From contig CAJNOI010000152.1 in the NCBI GenBank assembly GCA_905250115.1, forward strand, positions 155,213 to 219,212: 64,000 nt of DNA, read 5' to 3'. This stretch comes from Adineta steineri. Lineage: Eukaryota; Rotifera; Eurotatoria; Adinetida; Adinetidae. A program made the translations under genes and the position numbers. Of this stretch, positions 57,307 to 64,000 are shown piece after piece (position 1 is the stretch's first letter; the number at the start of each line of letters is the position of its first letter). A model generated the notes under the pieces. It did no database searches. It was not told where the DNA came from and saw only the letters and a list, made by a program, of their open reading frames with translations.

Positions 57307-57472
57307 GATTAGATAAGGTTATGTTTTTATAAGAGGAGAAGAAAGTTGCTTTAATGTCATTTTGTGTATGAGATTAAATCCTTTTATTTATTACTAAAAC
57401 TATTACTAATCGATAAATCAAAGGTGATGAATCATCACAGTCGGAAGATATATCGAAATATCTATCATGTCG

Positions 57473-57525
57473 GCTTCCACACCCACACCGTATTCTTGAC
57501 TATTCTCATTCACATCCACACCCAG
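57473..57525. repeat. Telomere-like element, two right-type halves
   Basis: TTCCACACCCACACCG and then CACATCCACACCCAGC in the same direction, so a direct rather than inverted pair; between the hydrolase and ARM-TIR-SAM genes. Confidence 0.6.
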
Positions 57526-57607
57526 CATGCAATATAGTTTTTTTGCAAAAAACATGTGTATATTTTTAAAAGTGTTAAAAATTGGATTTTTTGTGTGGAA
57601 TACAAAA

Positions 57608-60600
57608 CTACATAAGAGTGCAGATCATCGATGCAGCATTTGCATTACCAGGAACAATAGGCACATATTTTTTTGTTTCTTCTAAGAATTTGAGATAGGT
57701 TGAAATTGGCAATATTTTTGAGTCTGACTGGGCTAGTTCCGCCTTCAGCGACTCATACATTGAATTAGAGTTTGTTCGACACATTGTATATAGTCCATAC
57801 AGTGTCGATCCATCCATTTCTGGACATAACGGTATCATCGCGTCAAGATTTTTTACTTGCAAAAAATATTTCACATCGTCTATGGACCATAAAGTGAGGA
57901 CGTGTGACAAAGTTCGAGCCGGTAGAGCAGGAGCCCTTATGGTTGACAATAAAAAATATTAAACTTAAATAGAATTGAAGAGTGTCACTTACGTAACGGC
58001 AGTCGACGGTGTGCTGGGAACAATACGCACTGACGTTGGCAACTGGTGGCTGTTCTGAACTGCTGGTACACTTGCGGCTGACCGACCTCGATATCGACTA
58101 ACTTCTTGAATGATCATGCTATAAGCCTCGTCGAAGCTTTTATACTTGTGAAAATCAATGTAGATTTTGTTCGTGGTGAGTAAACCAAGCCAACCATCCG
58201 CATGATATGGGCCCTTAACAATCAGTGGAATAATCCAACGTCGATTTTGAAGTGCATAGTGCGCTTCCATTTCGCAGTAACCACTTTTTTTGTACGAATC
58301 CGATATGCAATAGAAAACAAACTATACTAATTAATGTAGGCGAGATAGCTCTTTTTGCAAGTTACCTCACTGTTCTCAATGGCATGGGCCATACATCGCG
58401 TCGGAGAACCGTACATATTATCACGATCAAACCAAACACGAAAGTTGTCTTTTTGAAGTCGCTCTTGTATTTGATAAACCAGTTCTTTATCCTGATGACA
58501 ATAGCTCTAGAACAAAAAATACCGCTGACGAAACCTATAAAACCTGATTCTGAAGCCATGCCTTCTTCAATACAATTTACAGTAAGCGAAGTTGAGTTAC
58601 CATGAGCATTTCTGTATATGAATATGCTCATGTTCCTCATCAAATGAATATCACTTTATTCGCTTCTGGGTTGTGTTCACAAGCTTATAGATCTAATCCA
58701 TCAGCAGTTTTCTATACTTACATTTTTTTAACAGCTAAATTCGAAATTGCATCTGCTTTTATGCAGTCTTTAAAAAAATCTATCTACTACAGCTGTACGA
58801 GTGATTTCTTGTAATAGTAGAAGTTTTGACCTACTGTCAAAGAACGGACGTATATTAAACTTCGACCAACATGTCACATTCGTTTTTAAAAGAAATCTTT
58901 GATTCAAGAACAATCGTAGTTAATGAAAACCAAAGAAAATCAAGTTTTTAATTGTTTTTTTTTCAATGAATGGGGAGAAATATCATTTCGGCGAAAAAAT
59001 GCTAAGCGACTGAAAGGACGAGTGTTACTTGCTGGCTTATTAACCTTATGTATGTGTTTCGCTAATCTTTGTTCAGAAAAATATTTTGTAAATCTATCAG
59101 CTCTATCTATTTTGATTTAGAGACGTCATCTATATACTCCGTCGTCTTCGTCTATCTTATCATAAGAATGTATAGACTCACTATCATAATGTCGTATTCA
59201 AATTGATTAGTTGTTGAGGGAATTGTCGAGTTGCTGTTTTCCACCGATTGCTTTTCATTACTTTCCTTCTGCTGTGTTTTTTCATGCGTATCTATGATCA
59301 TCTGACGCTCATTGGCCAATTTCCACAAAATGCTTTCGGCAACACGCTGCAGAGCTACTTCTTGAGAATCCGATAGCATTTTAAGGTGCGTTATGAGTTC
59401 GGCATTGCTTCGAACCATGTTCGCGACTTGTTTATTGAAGGTCAGTACGAGGAGAAGCTCTAGCGCGCGCTGCTTCACCACAGTCGAATCGAACTTTGGC
59501 TCAGTAGCACAACGGATCAATAGCGATAGGCCACTTGTGGCCTTGGCAAACTCGTCCCTAATCTGCTCGTGCTGGGCTAGACCTTTAGAAAGTATATAAA
59601 TCAACCTGTTGCATATGACAGACAAATGCTACTAAATACTTACTTTTCAAACAAAGTAAAAGGTTTTCGAGACGACGACGTTGTTTGATTGAATCAATCG
59701 CGCAAACCAAGTATCTTAAGAATACTGCTGTAATTTTATCAGATTCCTTGAGCTGTTTGAGTTCATCTTCGGTCATAATTAATGCTAGTGTGCGGTAGGC
59801 ATTGAGTTGTGTCGTGTCACTACATGCTTTCGTTAGCTTTAACATACATGTGGTAATATTCGGCTTTGCTTTTATAAGTGGTAGGAGGTCAGTTTCGAGG
59901 GAGAGTAGGAACAAATAGCTGCTCGCATTGTCGAATAGTTCTTCAGTATCTATGTCACTTATTTTGTTCCATAAAGAATCATTGTATAGAATAGAGAGAA
60001 GTGAATCTATCATCAGCTTGTGATCGTTAACAAATTCGTGTCGTACATTATTTTCGATCGCCAAAAACTGAAGCATGTTGACAAAATAGTTCAACACTTT
60101 CACGTGTGCTGGTTTTCTTGGTGGAACAAATTCAGATAAGAGCTGTGCATACTCGAACAGCTTACAAGAAGCAATTTTTTGCATTATAAAAGTCGGCGGT
60201 ATATCAGTATTATTATACCCATAAACCTGCTTCATGCAGCCAACTAGTAATAGTTCCTCATCCGTTGTAAGATTACCTTCTTTGGACTTTAAAGAGCGAA
60301 AAACATGTTTAAATGTAGAAGAACACACGCAATCAATGAGTATGTCAATCCATGTGATGGTAGTCTCTTCGTTTTTGCGCGTCTCCAAAGTACGCAAAAG
60401 AGTATCCAGTGAATGATAGAGTGGATTTTCGATGATAGATGGTTTCCCAATAAATTCATACAAACCGAAACCCATGGCGACAACTTTTTTGGCGAAAAAC
60501 ATTACCAGTCCATCAATCAGCATTTGTGTGGTGTTGTTCTTTGTTGTTAAGGTTGGTGCAAGACGTTGCTGAAAGAAGAGACTGAACTCTGTAAGTGCAA

Positions 60601-60871
60601 GCTCGATAGTTTCGTTGATATCTTGCTTAAGCAAATCCAGAAAAATATTGCGCAAACCATTGACGATCAGTGGGTGATTACAGTTATAGGCCGTAGGCTC
60701 AACTGATGTGAGCACTCGAAGAATAGTCATCACCAACTCAACGAATGCTTGCTGATCGGTTGCACCTTTCATTACTATCAAATCGTGCATAATATCATTT
60801 AGACATGTATCCATCTCATTAGCCGGCAGTGTACTGCCTTTCTCACGCAAAAGTTCTAAAGATGAACTCAT
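57608..60871 (-). CDS. ARM-TIR-SAM protein (SARM1-like with rearranged domain order)
   Basis: Exons 59644-60871, 59182-59582, 58366-58506, 57993-58321 and 57608-57935 join with consistent phases to about 808 aa. Residues about 1-500 are helical armadillo-like repeats (e.g. FVELVMTILRVLTSVEPTAYN, QRALELLLVLTFNKQVANMV). A charged linker leads to a TIR domain at about 537-680: YDIMISYCHQDKELV, VWFDRDNMYG, FVFYCISDSYKKSGYCEMEAHYA and IIPLIVKGPYHADGWLG. The Glu of CEME (about 609) aligns with the catalytic Glu of NAD-cleaving TIR domains. The C-terminal exon resembles a SAM domain (WSIDDVKYFLQ...MDGSTLYGLY). SARM1 has the order ARM-SAM-SAM-TIR; here TIR comes before SAM. An NAD-consuming danger-response role is inferred. 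Confidence 0.85.
58507..59181 (-). other. Unusually long intron of the ARM-TIR-SAM gene
   Basis: 675 bp, more than ten times the other introns (44-61 bp), with donor GTGAGT and acceptor GTTCTAG, splitting the TIR domain after YDIMI. It contains two short plus-strand ORFs (58602-58814 and 58923-59120) with no recognised family. It may be an insertion in the intron. Confidence 0.55.
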
Positions 60872-61237
60872 TACTTCAATCTTCCTTGGTGAAAATGTCC
60901 AAAAAATAAAATAGTGGCGATGCACGTAGATGGAAGCCTGTGAAATACTTTTTATTTTCAATACTGTGTATGGTGGTAGGTAAGAAAAAGTGTAAACAAC
61001 AACGTGCTCTACTGCACATAATCCAGAATGAAAAAAAACATCAAGAGTTTTGCGCAGTAGAAGCAATGAAAAAAACACATTTTACTCATTCTCGATGCAA
61101 TTTCGAGATATGGTGTCCGTTCCGCGAAAACATTTTTCAGCGAATTTTTTTGTTGACGAGATTCTATTATATATCTCTTACGGTGAATTATCATGACTAA
61201 TGTGTATATATAAATGATATCTTTTACTCGTTCATGA

Positions 61238-61300
61238 AAGTGTGGGTGTGGGTGTGCGAGTATAGATGGACAAACATTACACCCAAACCCACCCACACTA
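61238..61300. repeat. Telomere-like foldback element
   Basis: AGTGTGGGTGTGGGTGTG and ACACCCAAACCCACCCACAC, loop about 20 bp, upstream of the ARM-TIR-SAM gene. Confidence 0.8.
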
Positions 61301-61946
61301 TTTTTATTGTGTCATATATTAAATTGTTGTTCAAGCATTGATTTTTATTAGGATAAAATAACTAAAAAGAATATTACTTCAATTCTTACATATTGATCAT
61401 GTGCTATTAATATTGTATTTAAAAGTGAGAAATAAGCCATACAATTGCAAGCATCTATCTGATTTTAATAAAGACATAAATCATTCCACAAGAAGAAAAT
61501 GTAACGATAACTTAGTCGCTGAACTCACAACGGATAATTTTAGTTTTTGGTTCCTTATAAAAACGCAACTATAAAGAAGGGGGAGAATCTCGGAAATAAA
61601 AAGGGCATTGACAGCCAATACAACAAATATTAGTGTATTTTTATTATTGTTATCATCTTCTATAGAAAAAATATCAAAGAAATAAAGCGAGCCTGAAAGA
61701 CAGATCACGTCTCTTGATTATATTTCTTTGAAAAAAACAGATGAAAATTCCAGGGGATAATAACTTCATCCCACGTTATCTCATACGTAATACTCAAAAA
61801 CAATGTCGTATCATATCGAATATAAAATTATATCTCATACTTTATACTTTTTCTTACTGTTCTTCCGAATTTTTTTTGTTACTTCTTATCTTTTTCTTCA
61901 CATAGCAAAAAAAATATTTCGTACACATAATAAATAACAATTATCA

Positions 61947-63815
61947 ATGAATGGAATAGGTGAAGAAACTGTTTTCATACCCCAAGTTTCGAATACGAAT
62001 CATATTCATCGGCAATCCCATAATAATCAACATCTCAAAGAATTTATTCTATGGTTTCTTTTATTAATTTGTCTTTTACTTCTTGCGGGTCCATTTACAC
62101 ATCATCTATCCTATTCTGTACCAACAGTAAAAACACGTACAAGTGCACGTCATGTATTTAGTGAAGAACGTGCTCTTGATTATTTAATTAATTTAACTCA
62201 ATACGGATCAAGAGTAAGTAATACACGTGGAAATTTTGATGCACGGGATTATCTTATTTTACAAATAAAACGTATTTGTTCACCAAATAAAAGACATATT
62301 CAATGTGAACTTGATCTTCAAAATTTTACTGATTCTCAACACAATCAATTACAAAATATTCTTGTTCGTGTGTCAAATTCAATTAATAAATCTCAAAATA
62401 TACCGAGTCTGATGTTAAGTGCTCATTACGATTCAGGTACGTATGTTTAGCAATGTAATCATTTAATGTAAAACTCTTTTTCTGTGTGTTTTAATAGTGG
62501 AATTTAGTCCTGGAGCTGGTGATGATGGTTCGGGTCTTGTTATTATATTTGAACTTTTATCAAATTTAATTAATGATTTAACAATAAATTTTTCTAATGT
62601 TCATTTGATTATACTATTTACAAATGCCGAAGAGTCAGAACTACAAGGTGCACTGGCATTTATTACTGATCATCGTTGGCGTTTTAATATTCGTCATTTT
62701 TTTAGCATTGATTCAATCAGTTGCAATGACGTAGCTGATCTATTACAAACAACATCATCACAGGTATTTTCTTTCCAGTCTGATTAATGTTGTATGAATT
62801 GTTTTTGTAGCTTATCATTGATTATAGTCGAGTGGCAAGACCACGTACGAATGTAATCCTACAGAAAATTCCAAAATGGATTCCATTCAGTAGTGATTAT
62901 GATGTTTTCATATTGAACAATTCTCGATTCGGATACGATTTTGGTTTTCTTCCTGATGGTTACACATATCATACATCATTAGATCACATATCAACATGTA
63001 AACAAGGTATTATTCAAGATCTTGGTGATACTCTTGCTATATTAATTCGTAATATACTTCTTGAAAATAACCAACAAATAAACAATATTAGCGATGCAGA
63101 TCCTTTAATTTATTTTGATATTCTTAGTCGATATTTGATGATATATAAACTATCAACATCAGTATTAATTCAGAAGATTTTAATTGTATTCATTATTATT
63201 ATTATTGGTATAATTCGAATTATATTCGATCATATATATCATCGACAACAAAATTTCTCATGTAATGATTTTCATTGTATTTATTTTCGATTTAAAAATC
63301 CACTGACTATTCGTATTCTTTCTATCATTATATATTCGATTTCTAATATTCTATCAATGATTGTTGGTCTTGTATTTTCATTGATTTTAGCATGTATTGT
63401 ATCAAGAATTCAACCTGTTTCATGTTATGGTAATTCGACATTAGCCATATTTCTTTTTAGTTTACCATGTTTAATTGGTTTTATTATTTTTCGATATTTA
63501 TTCGATCTATTACATCGTCGTATTCTTCGAAAATCTTCTCAAAACTCAAATGAAATTCATTTCGGTTTTGAACAAAATATTTCCGTTCTTATCGTTTATA
63601 GTTTATCAATGATTATTTCAATTTATTCTAATTCTCAATACTTTTATATAACTCTAATTTGGTCAATATTTATTTGTCCATTATATGTTATTCTAATTAT
63701 TATTGAATTTATTCTTCATTGGAAACAAATCTTTGAAAAAGACTTTCGTCAGTTATATTTACCATTGTTAATATCTTTTTTTCCATTGATACATACAATT
63801 GAAATAGTCAATTGA
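61947..63815 (+). CDS. M28-family membrane metallopeptidase (ERMP1/Fxna-like)
   Basis: Exons 61947-62436, 62498-62763 and 62811-63815 join in frame; about 586 aa. A cytosolic tail is followed by a signal-anchor helix (LWFLLLICLLLLAGPF), then the M28 peptidase domain: LMLSAHYDS (zinc His-x-Asp), PGAGDDGSG (bridging Asp), FTNAEESE (catalytic and zinc Glu), and a later Asp/His pair (TYHTSLDHI). Several hydrophobic helices (from about residue 380) form a multi-pass C-terminal part. This layout matches endoplasmic-reticulum metallopeptidase 1. The usual C-terminal luminal domain appears short, so the frame may end early. Confidence 0.85.
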
Positions 63816-63826
63816 ATACTTCGTAT

Positions 63827-63905
63827 TTATATTTCAATGGTAACACCATCATTTTCATCTGGATTGGCATATGGGTAGTTCCACCAGGAATCTCTCACTC
63901 ATACA
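63827..63905 (-). CDS. Possible 3' exon of a convergent gene
   Basis: Reading the minus strand, DSWWNYPYANPDENDGVTIE ends at a TAA at 63827-63829 only 12 bp past the M28 gene. The rest would lie beyond the window. Weak support: composition only, no clear acceptor. Confidence 0.25.
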
Positions 63906-64000
63906 GTGACCTTCTCCGATCAAGCTGAAAGTTTCAGCGATTGAAGCTCTTAGTGCCCTAACTATATGGTAAAAATATTAGCCTCCTAGCTCTTCGGCAT

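Noticed and set aside
58602-59120. Two plus-strand ORFs treated as genes
   Set aside because: They lie inside the long intron of the TIR gene, lack motifs and overlap its coding exon at one end.
1011-61300. A true chromosome end or a CRISPR-like array for the TGTGGG elements
   Set aside because: Copies are short, scattered among genes and face both ways, not a terminal array; spacing is irregular and there are no equal-length spacers.
1-64000. tRNA, rRNA or riboswitch genes
   Set aside because: No cloverleaf with a recognisable T-loop (GTTCGA-type) plus acceptor pairing, and no rRNA-like stretch, was found by eye; a covariance-model scan would be needed to be sure.

Overview
This window looks like a piece of a bdelloid rotifer nuclear genome (Adineta/Rotaria-like). 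The evidence is AT-rich DNA, genes broken by many tiny GT-AG introns (about 41-75 bp), several protein types familiar from bdelloids (NHL-repeat proteins, R-S-E ADP-ribosyltransferase with TPRs, F-box proteins, sigma GST, single-exon rhodopsin-like GPCR), likely bacterial or fungal-type genes, palindromes, and many short tracts of TGTGGG, which I recall as the bdelloid telomere repeat. The species assignment is inference. There is one 100-N assembly gap (36516-36615).

Layout. 0.1-0.7 kb: a damaged membrane-glycoprotein gene, part of which is duplicated at 18.5-19.2 kb. 1.2-14.8 kb: one very large minus-strand gene reconstructed from about 26 exons. It encodes an NHL-repeat ectodomain (four ~295-aa modules), a ~380-aa Ser/Thr mucin tract, an REJ-like region, a GPS-like site, a PLAT domain and a polycystin channel; its 5' end is not visible and a ~0.6-kb foldback element lies just upstream. 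19.4-21.5 kb: a ~2.1-kb palindrome carrying two head-to-head copies of a small secreted protein. 22-34 kb: GPCR, GST, a single-domain member of a bdelloid-type family, a secreted Cys protein, an FAD oxidoreductase of bacterial appearance, a rhomboid protease and its relic duplicate, and two genes of unknown function. 36-42 kb: a small TIR element, the gap, a very Cys-rich 73-aa protein, a secreted NHL protein beside a second palindrome, a small fungal-like secreted protein, an F-box protein and a small membrane protein. 43-52 kb: ART-TPR protein, a secreted/anchored protein, a vWFD fragment, an EEP-family nuclease and an epimerase pseudogene. 52.7-64 kb: a small divergent homeodomain gene, an LRR fragment, a truncated secreted ORF, a globin-like protein, a beta-lactamase-like serine hydrolase, an ARM-TIR-SAM protein and an ER-type M28 peptidase.

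The strongest unexplained signal is a dispersed family of short foldback sequences (about 23 places, roughly one per 2.8 kb) with ends like TTGAGGGTGTGGGTGTG and CACACCCACACCCTCAA. Most lie between genes, one lies in a polycystin intron, and three sit exactly where a coding sequence is cut off, which suggests a role as, or a scar of, break repair with telomere-like DNA.

All coordinates of multi-exon genes come from reading splice sites by eye with reading-frame continuity checked across junctions; no database search was possible, so family names rest on recognisable motifs only.
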